Source of the DNA: Candidatus Sulfotelmatobacter sp.
Lineage (GTDB): Bacteria > Acidobacteriota > Terriglobia > Terriglobales > Acidobacteriaceae
Direction of reading: 5' to 3'
NCBI GenBank assembly: GCA_030044775.1
Contig: JASICF010000143.1
Location: 1 to 14,259 of the forward strand
Length of the DNA stretch: 14,259 nucleotides
Shown here: piece after piece, positions 7,576-14,004 of the stretch
How the letters are laid out: every line of letters starts with the position of its first letter
Position numbering within the stretch: the first letter of the stretch is position 1
The notes under the pieces: model-generated
Seen by the model: the letters and a program-made list of their open reading frames with translations, nothing else
Told to the model about the DNA's origin: nothing
The model's database searches: none
Program-made: the position numbers and the translations under genes

Positions 7576-8190
7576 TCAATTCTCGTTGTACGCCGTAGCG
7601 GTCGTTGTGATGCTGGTCGGCCCGGTGAATGAACTCCCCACCAGGCTCGCAACCTTGCTGTATTCCCATTGATACGGGTATTGGATGGTGATACAGGTCG
7701 CGACTACCTTGACTGTGGTCCCTATAGTTTGGGTTGTCACACACCCGCGGTTGATGGTAAGCACAAGATTCGTGGTGCGGCTGCAGGCAACGGTAGAAAC
7801 CCACGTAAGCCCGCTGCTGTACTGCGGCTGGTTGCTGGTGTTCGATAGCCCACAGTCGTTGATGTTTTCCGATAGCAGATAATTGTCGACTACCTGGTAC
7901 GCGTCGCTTACCGACGCGGGAAGAGGCGGGGACGTCGAAACCCCGACAGAGCTTACATCGTTGGCCGGGTCGGCAGCCGCAATGCGCGCTCCTTCCCGAG
8001 CCGCATTGGTCAGCCTTTGTTTAAGGGTTACCGCTCCGCCGAAGTCGAAAATCCCCACCACAAAAACCACCAGCAGGGGAAGGGAAAGCGCAAATTCCAC
8101 GATCTGCGAACCGGTTCTGTCCCTCCCTGCGAGACTCGGACGCTTCATCGACCGCCATCGTCCGCGACCTGCCGCCACCCCTGCATTCAT
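7576..8190 (-). CDS. TadE-like pseudopilin, second copy
   Basis: Encodes 204 residues from ATG 8190, which overlaps the previous stop codon as ATGA, suggesting translational coupling. An internal ATG at 8148 (Met15) is an alternative start. The leader is followed by G27|SQIVEF, which has Gly at -1 and Glu at +5 (Glu32), the site recognised by prepilin peptidases in Flp, TadE and TadF. The hydrophobic helix (FALSLPLLVVFVVGIFDFG) continues into TLKQRLTNAAREGAR, a classic TadE-like (PF07811) pattern. TadE and TadF are minor pseudopilins needed for Tad pilus assembly. The C-terminal 130 residues are extracytoplasmic and contain four cysteines (DCG, ACS, GCV, TCI), which could form two disulfides. 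Whether it is functionally TadE or TadF cannot be decided here. Confidence 0.85.
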   Translation of the reverse strand: MNAGVAAGRGRWRSMKRPSLAGRDRTGSQIVEFALSLPLLVVFVVGIFDFGGAVTLKQRLTNAAREGARIAAADPANDVSSVGVSTSPPLPASVSDAYQVVDNYLLSENINDCGLSNTSNQPQYSSGLTWVSTVACSRTTNLVLTINRGCVTTQTIGTTVKVVATCITIQYPYQWEYSKVASLVGSSFTGPTSITTTATAYNEN

Positions 8191-8768
8191 TGCGTCTCAA
8201 CTCTCATCTGCGCCTGCCCGGGCAGGAGAAAATTATCCAAATTTAGTGTGGTCAGCGGAATCGGCAGGCTGAAAGGAATCTGGTAGCGCACGCTCACCGA
8301 CGTGCCGCAGGTGCCCAGTCCTCCCAATGCCGCTGAGGAGAGCTGCACGTTTTCCTGTACGCAAACGTCGCTGATGCTTGGGTTACAAGGCGGCGCTGTG
8401 CACCCCGTGGTGACGGTGCTGTTGCACGTGCATAGCGGCGGAGCCGTCCATTTGGGAGTCGCGCCTCCCCACGGCACCAGATTGTTTGTGCTCAGATGTG
8501 AAGCGATCAGCGCGTTGTGCACCGCCGTCTGCGCATTGGTCGGGGGAAGAGTGGCGGCACATGTAGTGCATCCCGGTTCGACCGCGGCCTCCGCGCCCAG
8601 GCGCGTGGCGTGAGCCAGTGTTCCATAGATGCTGAAGGCCTCGCCGAACCAGAAGATGGCCATGAAGATCATAAAAAACAAGGGAAGGATCATGGCAGTT
8701 TCGGCAATCTCGGAACCGCGCGCGTCACCGCGGAGATTGCAAAGTGGGTTCCATTTTCTTAGCCTCAT
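8187..8768 (-). CDS. TadE-like pseudopilin, first copy, cysteine-rich
   Basis: Encodes 193 residues from ATG 8768. GGGGAGG lies 9 bases upstream, inside the end of the prepilin peptidase gene, whose stop codon is only 2 bases before this ATG. A GTG at 8786 in the same frame overlaps that ribosome site and is less likely. The leader ends at G18|SEIAE, with Glu23 at +5, and is followed by the helix AMILPLFFMIFMAIFWFGEAF and ATRLGAEAA, matching the TadE-like family. The mature domain has eight cysteines, clustered as GCTTC, LCTC, GC, PC, VC and TC, more than I would expect for TadE. This suggests a disulfide-stabilised exported domain. It should be processed by the peptidase encoded immediately upstream and act in pilus assembly. 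Confidence 0.83.
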   Translation of the reverse strand: MRLRKWNPLCNLRGDARGSEIAETAMILPLFFMIFMAIFWFGEAFSIYGTLAHATRLGAEAAVEPGCTTCAATLPPTNAQTAVHNALIASHLSTNNLVPWGGATPKWTAPPLCTCNSTVTTGCTAPPCNPSISDVCVQENVQLSSAALGGLGTCGTSVSVRYQIPFSLPIPLTTLNLDNFLLPGQAQMRVETQ

Positions 8769-8770
8769 CG

Positions 8771-9298
8771 TTAACGTCCTCCCCACATCATTTCCGCGCC
8801 GAAAAGCAGCGTAGCCAACGCCAATGCCACGCCATAGGGCACCTTCAGCGCCTGCGGATTATCCAGCGTAACCTCCGTTCCGGGCGGGCGAAATGCAGCC
8901 ATCGATCCCAACATACCCCATATATTCCGCATGGTTTGTTTGAATCGCCGTTTGTAGATCACCAGAATCAAAGCCATCATTCCGGCCACAAAAATCGAGC
9001 CGATCAACAAAGTGATCAGGGTTTGCCAACCCACCACTGCACCCAGAGCGCCCGCCAGCTTCCAGTCGCCCGCCCCTAAGCTGCGCAGCAACACGAACGG
9101 AAGCAGCAACAGCAACCCCAGCCCGAGGCCAAGCAGCGAAGCCTTCACACCGCCCCATCCGCCTGCGATTGCGTTGACTGCCACGCCCGCAACCGCACCC
9201 GAAACCGTTAGCCAGTTCGGAATCCGGCGGCTGCGCCAGTCGGTATAGCCGGCAACCACCGCCACGATAATCGCCAGTCCGAGCGCCACTGGCTTCAA
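8771..9298 (-). CDS. Prepilin peptidase, TadV/CpaA type (aspartyl family A24)
   Basis: Encodes 175 residues if it starts at TTG 9298, which has GGGAG 5 bases upstream and gives the usual short run before the first catalytic motif. TTG 9319 in the same frame would add seven residues. The two catalytic aspartates are Asp20 in YTDWRSRRIPNW and Asp78 in GAGDWKL, the A24 pattern. Several hydrophobic segments indicate an integral inner-membrane protein, and it lacks the N-terminal methylase domain of PilD, as expected of TadV/CpaA. It cleaves Flp pilin and the TadE/TadF pseudopilins after glycine. It heads the operon with its probable substrates directly downstream. The other Tad genes (flp, tadA, tadB, tadC, rcpA, rcpC) are not in the window. 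Confidence 0.88.
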   Translation of the reverse strand: MKPVALGLAIIVAVVAGYTDWRSRRIPNWLTVSGAVAGVAVNAIAGGWGGVKASLLGLGLGLLLLLPFVLLRSLGAGDWKLAGALGAVVGWQTLITLLIGSIFVAGMMALILVIYKRRFKQTMRNIWGMLGSMAAFRPPGTEVTLDNPQALKVPYGVALALATLLFGAEMMWGGR

Positions 9299-9382
9299 GC
9301 TGACTCCCAAGCGCCGCAACCGGCGACCGAGTGCAACGCGGAAAATAGCGGCTGCGAAACCTTCATCTTTATGGCACTGGAT

Positions 9383-9423
9383 TACTGAGGGATGGTAGGC
9401 CAGCCAAGCTTGCCCTACTGAGG
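9383..9423. repeat. Small palindromic element flanked by 8-bp direct repeats
   Basis: TACTGAGG occurs at 9383-9390 and 9416-9423. Between them lies an interrupted inverted repeat: GTAGG (9395-9399) pairs with CCTAC (9414-9418), with the palindrome CAAGCTTG (9405-9412) inside. The second arm overlaps the second direct repeat by three bases. It lies in the gap upstream of the prepilin peptidase gene. It could be the remnant of a small insertion with target duplication, or a coincidence. Confidence 0.35.
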
Positions 9424-9542
9424 CGGATTTTCACACACGGAGATGGCGAAGTCAATGAACCGCCGTGACTTCGAAAATACAGTCACCGCAGCGGTTGCAC
9501 AGCGTTTACAGGGCAAGGCTCCCTAGCGCGAAATCGCTCGCA

Positions 9543-9573
9543 CAAAGAAAAAGGCCCGGATAAAATCCGGGCC
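9543..9573 (-). terminator. Rho-independent terminator of the S41 protease gene
   Basis: Perfect 9-bp arms GGCCCGGAT (9553-9561) and ATCCGGGCC (9565-9573) with a 3-base loop. Read leftward, the hairpin is followed by TTTTTCTTT. It lies 24 bases past the stop codon of the S41 gene and separates it from the tad-type operon downstream. Confidence 0.88.
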
Positions 9574-9597
9574 GCGATCTTGATACCTGGTTTGTTC

Positions 9598-11202
9598 CTA
9601 CCGGTTCGCGCTAAGGGCCGCCGCGCTGTTGTGCTCCGCAATGGTCTTGCGCGCAGTGTCGGCCAGCGCTTTGGCCTGAGGCAGCAGATCGAGCCCTTTC
9701 AGGACTTCCGGATCCGCTTCCGTACGTACTCTCAGCCCCTCGTCTTCTCCGAAAGCATCGATGAAGATTTCCGCCTTGATGTTAGAGCGGATCCAGTCGT
9801 TGTTGTCGATGAGTTCGGCCTGGGTATACTCAACGCTGGCCGTATCCAGCGATTTACGGAATTCCTGCATCACTTCATCGTCCACCTCGAAGTTCTTCGC
9901 CGGGTGGTGGTCCACAACGTAGCGCTTGGCGAAGTTGAAGAACGCATAATGCTGCAGCAGCGTGTCCTGGAAATGATTGCTCTTGGGTGTTGGAATCATC
10001 ACATCGGGCGTGATACCGCCGCCGCCATAAACTGTGCGGCCACTATCGGTCAGTTTGACCTCGCGGTTCGCCAGGCTGGGAACGTCATCTCTGCTGTAGT
10101 AATAGTCGTATAACGAAACGTTGCTGTAATCGCGCTGGATCAGCCTTCCGCTCGGGGTGTAGTAATGCGCTGTAGTCAGCGCGAGTCCGGTGTTCTCCGA
10201 CAGCGGATACACCGTCTGCACCAATCCCTTCCCGAACGTGACTTCGCCGGCGATCAGCCCGCGATCATGATCCTGAATCGCTCCTGAAACAATTTCCGCG
10301 GCCGATGCTGTCAGCCGGTTCACGAGCACCACCAGCGGGTAATCCTTGCCGCCGTTGCCATGCTGCGCCACGTACCGCTTTTCTGCCGAAGCCCGGCCGT
10401 GATGCGAAACGATCAGTTGCCCTTTCTTCAGGAACTTGTCCGCCACGCCCACGCCTTCGCTGAGCAACCCGCCGGGATTTCCCCGCAGATCGAGAATCAA
10501 CCCCTTGAGATCGCCAAACTCATCCAACGCTTTCGAAACTTCCTCTTCCGTCGTCTCGTTAAATCCGTTGACGTGCATGTAGCCGATTCCTGGCCGGATC
10601 ATGAAATGCACGTCGACGCTGTAGCGCGGAATCTCGTCGCGCACCAGCGTGAACTCCATCGGCTTTTCCACGCCGTCGCGCGAAATGCTGATGTGGACCG
10701 TCGTCCCCTTCGGCCCTTTGAGCATGTCGGCAACATCGGTCACGCTCATATTTTCGGTAGACTTCCCATCGACCGCGATGATCACGTCACCCGGATGAAT
10801 GCCCGCTTTGTAGGCCGGAGTTCCATTAAACGGAAAGATCACGATCACTTGGTTGTTGCGTGGTCCCACCGTCATGCCTACGCCGTAATACTTGCCCCGC
10901 TGGTCTTCGCGCATCAGCGCATACGATTTGGGATCGAAGAAATTCGAATGCGGGTCCAGGGCGTGCAGCATTCCCGGAATCGCCCCGTCGTAGATGGCCT
11001 TATCGGCGTCGACTGGCTCAGCGTAGTTTTGCTCGACGATCGAATAGACGTCGGCAAACTGCTTGAGGCTGTCTTTCACATCGCCATCGCTGGAGAGCGA
11101 CGATTGGTCCCCCGTGCGCTGGGCAAACAGAATGCCGAGAAAACCGCAAGCCAGGAGAAAAAAAACTACCAGGAAGAGTGAGCGCCGAGAACTGCGTGCC
11201 AT
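9598..11202 (-). CDS. S41 family C-terminal processing peptidase (CtpA/Prc type) with PDZ domain
   Basis: Encodes 534 residues from ATG 11202, with AAGGA about 10 bases upstream. Residues 8-27 form one hydrophobic helix after a basic start (signal peptide or anchor), placing the enzyme in the periplasm. A PDZ domain spans about 105-190 (YYGVGMTVG, GIHPGDVIIAVDG). The S41 catalytic domain starts near 200 and contains LILDLRGNPGG. The catalytic Ser300 is in LTASAAEIVSGAI and Lys325 in TFGKGLVQT, giving the Ser-Lys dyad with the 25-residue spacing seen in E. coli Prc. These proteases trim or degrade exported proteins from their C-termini. The N-terminal 100 residues before the PDZ domain (a helical YSIVEQNYAEPVDAD region) and about 130 residues after the core are typical of the family. 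It has its own promoter and terminator, so it is probably a single-gene transcript. Confidence 0.95.
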   Translation of the reverse strand: MARSSRRSLFLVVFFLLACGFLGILFAQRTGDQSSLSSDGDVKDSLKQFADVYSIVEQNYAEPVDADKAIYDGAIPGMLHALDPHSNFFDPKSYALMREDQRGKYYGVGMTVGPRNNQVIVIFPFNGTPAYKAGIHPGDVIIAVDGKSTENMSVTDVADMLKGPKGTTVHISISRDGVEKPMEFTLVRDEIPRYSVDVHFMIRPGIGYMHVNGFNETTEEEVSKALDEFGDLKGLILDLRGNPGGLLSEGVGVADKFLKKGQLIVSHHGRASAEKRYVAQHGNGGKDYPLVVLVNRLTASAAEIVSGAIQDHDRGLIAGEVTFGKGLVQTVYPLSENTGLALTTAHYYTPSGRLIQRDYSNVSLYDYYYSRDDVPSLANREVKLTDSGRTVYGGGGITPDVMIPTPKSNHFQDTLLQHYAFFNFAKRYVVDHHPAKNFEVDDEVMQEFRKSLDTASVEYTQAELIDNNDWIRSNIKAEIFIDAFGEDEGLRVRTEADPEVLKGLDLLPQAKALADTARKTIAEHNSAAALSANR

Positions 11203-11262
11203 CTTAAAGTTTTCCTTCGGATTGAGCGTTGTCGAACGCCGGCCAACGTGCTGAATACTCGC

Positions 11263-11271
11263 AGTATACCA
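11263..11271 (-). promoter_or_regulatory. Extended -10 promoter of the S41 protease gene
   Basis: Read leftward, TGGTATACT gives TGn plus TATACT, an extended -10 with five of six consensus bases. A weak -35 (GCTACA-like) lies near 11287-11292. Transcription would start near 11256, leaving a leader of about 54 bases that includes the AAGGA ribosome site. Confidence 0.55.
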
Positions 11272-11292
11272 TTACATTAGACGGCTGTAGCC

Positions 11293-11330
11293 GGCGATAG
11301 TTACCATTGGTAATCGCCCAATCTATCGCC
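11293..11330. promoter_or_regulatory. Nested palindrome, possible operator upstream of the S41 promoter
   Basis: Outer arms GGCGATAG (11293-11300) and CTATCGCC (11323-11330) are perfect 8-base complements. Directly inside the left arm is TTACC-ATT-GGTAA (11301-11313), followed by TCGCC, which can also pair with the left outer arm. Relative to the predicted S41 start it spans about -37 to -74, where activators often bind. Confidence 0.4.
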
Positions 11331-11487
11331 AACCACCCCACCCCCTAAGATGCATTCACAGCCAGCTAAGGTTCCCCTATCCAAACGTTTGATCTTCAAA
11401 TCCCGGGGTAGTGCCCCCCCGGCCTTGAATTTTTCCCGGCCTACTCGATAACGTCATCCCGAACGCCTGCGTTTTTCCCGCCTCGCA

Positions 11488-11516
11488 TTGCCGCCTTTCC
11501 CTTCCCGCATTATGAT
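11488..11516 (+). promoter_or_regulatory. Sigma-70-type promoter abutting the tatB-like gene
   Basis: TTGCCG (11488-11493), a 17-base spacer, then TATGAT (11511-11516). The predicted start of transcription is about 11523-11525, which is at or next to the ATG at 11525, so the transcript may be leaderless. No Shine-Dalgarno sequence precedes that ATG. Confidence 0.5.
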
Positions 11517-11524
11517 GGTCATTC

Positions 11525-11968
11525 ATGAGCTTTTCCGAGACCATTTTCCTGTTTTTTCTGGCCCTGATCATCTTCGGGCCGAAAAAGCTGCCGGAGATTG
11601 CCCGCCAGGCTGGACGTCTGCTCGCCGAACTGCGCCGCGCCTCCAATGAATTTAAATCCCAGATCGAGACCGAAATCGCCCATATGGAAGTCCAGCAACG
11701 CGCCACCGAGAAGAGCGAGACGGAAAAAGGTATCGCCGCCCTTGCCAGCGGGACTGCGCCGCAGGGAACCGTCGCCAGCCTCAGCCTGAATCCGGCTAGC
11801 GAACCGGCAGCGAAGAATGCTGCGGCCACGTTGGCTGCTCCCATCGCCGAATCAACCGTGGGGCTGGCTTCATCCCCCGAACCGTCTATTGTCACCCGGC
11901 CGACCGCCCCTCCCGCCGAGACCGTCGGAACCGTCGCCGACCCCGAATCGCAGGCGTCGCATGTCTGA
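11525..11968 (+). CDS. tatB: Sec-independent translocase protein, TatA/TatB family (TatB-like)
   Basis: Encodes 147 residues. One short membrane helix (about 6-17), then the hinge FGPKKLPEIARQ and an amphipathic helix to about residue 60 (LLAELRRASNEFKSQIETEI), which is the TatA/TatB fold. The GPxxLP hinge and the glutamate at position 5 near the start of the membrane helix favour TatB, which binds signal peptides with TatC, over the pore-forming TatA. Many genomes use one bifunctional protein, so the symbol is tentative. The last 80 residues are Ala/Pro/Thr-rich and probably disordered. The gene overlaps tatC by 8 bases, indicating coupled expression. Confidence 0.88.
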   Translation: MSFSETIFLFFLALIIFGPKKLPEIARQAGRLLAELRRASNEFKSQIETEIAHMEVQQRATEKSETEKGIAALASGTAPQGTVASLSLNPASEPAAKNAAATLAAPIAESTVGLASSPEPSIVTRPTAPPAETVGTVADPESQASHV

Positions 11969-12764
11969 AACCGTGGCCGCAGTTTCCGAGCCATCAGACA
12001 ATCGCGAAGCCATGCCCACCATGGGTTTCCTCGATCATCTCGAAGAACTGCGCCGTCGCATCGTCTATTCGATCGCCGCCGTCGCAGTAGGATTTTTTGC
12101 CTGCTGGTGGAAAGTGGAAGCGATTTACGACATTATGCAGAAGCCGATTCTCGACGTGCTGCGGGCCAATGGCATGTCGGATAAGCTGGTCTACCTGAAC
12201 CCCACCGAGCCCTTCAACCTTTACCTGAAGATTGCCGCTCTCGCCGGCTTGTTCGTAACTTCACCCTTCGTGCTCTACCAGGTCTGGATGTTTATTTCTC
12301 CCGGCCTTTATCGCCGCGAGAAACGTTACGTTGTCCCCTTCATGGTTTCCACCATTTTGCTGTTTCTTTCCGGCGGCTATTTCGGCTACAAACTGGTTTA
12401 CCCGGAGGCTCTGACGTTTCTGGTTCACCTCGGCCGGCAGTTTCAGCCGATGATCACGATCAGCGAATACACCAATTTATTTCTCAGCATTATTCTGGGC
12501 ATGGGCTTGATCTTCGAGATGCCCATCCTCATCTTTTTTCTGGCTCTCATGGGCATCGTCAGCGCAGGGTTCATGTGGAAGAATTTCCGCTACGCCATTT
12601 TGGCGATTTTTATCGTCGCCGCCATCGTTACGCCCTCGCCCGATATTCTTAGCATGTGCATTTTTGCAGCTCCCATGGTCGGTTTGTACGCCGCCAGCAT
12701 CGGCATCGCCTGGATGGTTCATCCCAAACAGCGCCGGGCGCGAAAAGAAAAACAGGTAACATAA
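11961..12764 (+). CDS. tatC: Sec-independent (twin-arginine) translocase subunit TatC
   Basis: Encodes 267 residues from ATG 11961, inside the end of the tatB-like gene. The frame is open further upstream, but that would overlap tatB by 150 bases and add low-complexity sequence. The N-terminal motif FLDHLEELRRRIV (23-35), SPGLYRREKRYV with Glu120 (113-124), FEMP at 185-188 and PSPDIL near the end are all TatC hallmarks; the first two regions form the twin-arginine signal-peptide binding site. Six membrane helices are visible. TatC is the receptor of the inner-membrane machine that exports folded, often cofactor-bearing proteins. The C-terminus is basic (KQRRARKEK) and cytoplasmic. The N-terminal 20-residue extension before the conserved motif is acidic and probably unstructured. 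Confidence 0.97.
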   Translation: MSETVAAVSEPSDNREAMPTMGFLDHLEELRRRIVYSIAAVAVGFFACWWKVEAIYDIMQKPILDVLRANGMSDKLVYLNPTEPFNLYLKIAALAGLFVTSPFVLYQVWMFISPGLYRREKRYVVPFMVSTILLFLSGGYFGYKLVYPEALTFLVHLGRQFQPMITISEYTNLFLSIILGMGLIFEMPILIFFLALMGIVSAGFMWKNFRYAILAIFIVAAIVTPSPDILSMCIFAAPMVGLYAASIGIAWMVHPKQRRARKEKQVT

Positions 12765-12808
12765 GAAGGGTTAACACACCCCCTTAGCGTTTTGCGCACA
12801 GGTTCAAC

Positions 12809-13852
12809 TTGCCAATCACACGCCAGAGCGTCTGTCTCGCGATTTTTTCACTCCTGCTCACATGTGCTGCGCCTTCCTGCAGCCGCAGCAAAGACGCCGT
12901 TCAGGTCAACGCACAATCGCCGCCGCCGGCTTCCTCCGATTATTCTTTAGCCAATCTTTCGCTTCCGGCCGATAAGGCTCCACCGCCCACTTTCAACGGC
13001 GAGCAAGCCATGCAATACGTGAAGGAAATCGTGGCTTTCGGACCCCGTCCGCTGGGCAGCGCCAATCACAGAAAAGTCGAGGATTTCATCCTCGCTCACT
13101 TGAAAGGCGGCGACGTCGAAAATGACGTCTTCACCGCCAACACTCCCGAAGGGAACCTTCCCGTCCACAACATCATCGCGAAATTTCCCGGCACGAGAGA
13201 CGGCGTCATCGTCATCGCCAGCCACTACGACACGAACTATCCGCTGCGCAACACATCTTTCGTCGGCGCCAATGACGGCGGCTCTTCCAGCGGACTGCTT
13301 CTTCAATTCGCTAACCAATTTCGCGGAAAGAAACTTGACGGCTACAGCGTCTGGCTCGTCTGGGATGACGCCGAAGAGGCGATCAAACCCGATGGCTCTG
13401 GCGGCCTTCCCAGGGAGATGCCGTTTGAACAAGACAGCCTCTACGGGATCACTCACCTTCGGGACAAATGGCAGACTGACGGCAGTTTAAAAAAAATTAA
13501 AGCATTCCTTTTGGCGGATATGATTGGCGATGCTGATCTCAACGTTGAGCATGATGCGAACTCAACTCCTTGGCTCGAAGCGGTTGTCTATGAAGCGGCA
13601 ACCCGTATGGGATATCAATCGCATTTCTTTGCCCGCACCATGGAGGTCGATGATGACCACATTCCATTCGTAAAACTCGGCGTTCCTGCCGCCGACTTCA
13701 TCGACTTTGATTACGGCTATAACAACGTTTATTGGCACACCACGCAGGATACTGTCGACAAGCTCAGCCCGAAGAGTCTCGAAATCGTTGGCACGACCAT
13801 GCTCGAGACCATTCGGATTTTGGGTGAGATGCAGTCGCTCCCGCCGAAATAG
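12809..13852 (+). CDS. M28 family zinc metalloenzyme, glutaminyl-peptide cyclotransferase-like
   Basis: Encodes 347 residues. TTG 12809 is the only usable start after an in-frame TAG at 12785; the next Met is about 65 residues in. The N-terminus has a signal sequence (LAIFSLLLTCAAPSC) with cysteines that could mark a lipoprotein, though the lipobox is imperfect. Zinc and active-site residues are present: His139 in SHYDT, Asp156 in GANDGGSSSG, Glu189-Glu190 in WDDAEEA, Asp237 in ADMIGD, His284 in DDDHIPF and His310 in YWHT. DSLYGITHL, DDHIPF and the late WHT triplet resemble glutaminyl cyclases, which turn N-terminal Gln into pyroglutamate, more than typical aminopeptidases. A true aminopeptidase remains possible. 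It follows tatC by 44 bases and may share its transcript. No twin-arginine signal is seen, so it need not be a Tat substrate. Confidence 0.85.
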   Translation: MPITRQSVCLAIFSLLLTCAAPSCSRSKDAVQVNAQSPPPASSDYSLANLSLPADKAPPPTFNGEQAMQYVKEIVAFGPRPLGSANHRKVEDFILAHLKGGDVENDVFTANTPEGNLPVHNIIAKFPGTRDGVIVIASHYDTNYPLRNTSFVGANDGGSSSGLLLQFANQFRGKKLDGYSVWLVWDDAEEAIKPDGSGGLPREMPFEQDSLYGITHLRDKWQTDGSLKKIKAFLLADMIGDADLNVEHDANSTPWLEAVVYEAATRMGYQSHFFARTMEVDDDHIPFVKLGVPAADFIDFDYGYNNVYWHTTQDTVDKLSPKSLEIVGTTMLETIRILGEMQSLPPK

Positions 13853-13879
13853 GCAATTTCTTTATCTGCCTGCTCACTG

Positions 13880-13924
13880 CGTCATCCCGAAGCCCCGCGC
13901 ACTCACTTGCGGGGCGAGGGATCT
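13880..13924. repeat. REP-like palindromic intergenic element
   Basis: CGTCATCCCGAA opens an imperfect long hairpin: ATCCC (13884-13888) pairs with GGGAT (13918-13922), and GCCCCGC (13892-13898) pairs with GCGGGGC (13909-13915) around a 10-base loop. The ends resemble the TCATCCCGA...GCGAGGGATCT type of dispersed repeat seen in acidobacterial and other genomes (from memory). The first 12 bases recur at 11452-11463. There is no T-run, so it is not a standard terminator. Confidence 0.5.
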
Positions 13925-13966
13925 CGCGCGAATATGAGCTTAATGCAACTCGCAACACCCTTCGTT

Positions 13967-13995
13967 TTGCTCTTTTCCCCGATTTCAGTTCTAAT
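13967..13995 (+). promoter_or_regulatory. Possible promoter abutting the last gene
   Basis: TTGCTC (13967-13972), a 17-base spacer, then TCTAAT (13990-13995, five of six -10 consensus bases). Transcription would start near 14002, two or three bases before the ATG at 14005, again suggesting a near-leaderless transcript. Confidence 0.35.
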
Positions 13996-14004
13996 GCAAC
14001 CGAC

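Larger units (their letters stand above)
11203..11524. other. Divergent intergenic region between the S41 protease and tatB-like genes (322 bases)
   Basis: No gene is supported here. It holds the leftward extended -10 promoter of the S41 gene, a nested palindrome (11293-11330), a direct repeat of CCCGGCCT (11418-11425 and 11435-11442), a copy of CGTCATCCCGAA (11452-11463) that recurs at 13880-13891, and a rightward promoter abutting the tatB-like gene. An open frame running leftward across the tatB-like gene from 11994 to 11377 has no protein-like features and is a shadow. Confidence 0.65.

Noticed and set aside
7566..7652. Upstream extension of the TadG-like protein to 7652
   Set aside because: It would overlap the preceding TadE gene by 77 bases; the ATG at 7565 directly follows that gene's stop and fits the compact operon.
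10360..11181. Long rightward open frame (273 codons) opposite the S41 protease gene
   Set aside because: It is wholly antisense to a clearly recognised protease and has an Arg/His-rich, featureless translation typical of a shadow frame in GC-rich DNA.
11377..11994. Leftward open frame of 205 codons across the tatB-like gene
   Set aside because: Antisense to a recognised Tat protein; the translation is low-complexity Ala/Ser/Arg with no domain.
12766..12794. Possible terminator after tatC (AAGGG / CCCTT followed by TTTT)
   Set aside because: The stem has only five pairs and a 10-base loop, and the T-run is short and displaced, so co-transcription with the M28 gene cannot be excluded.
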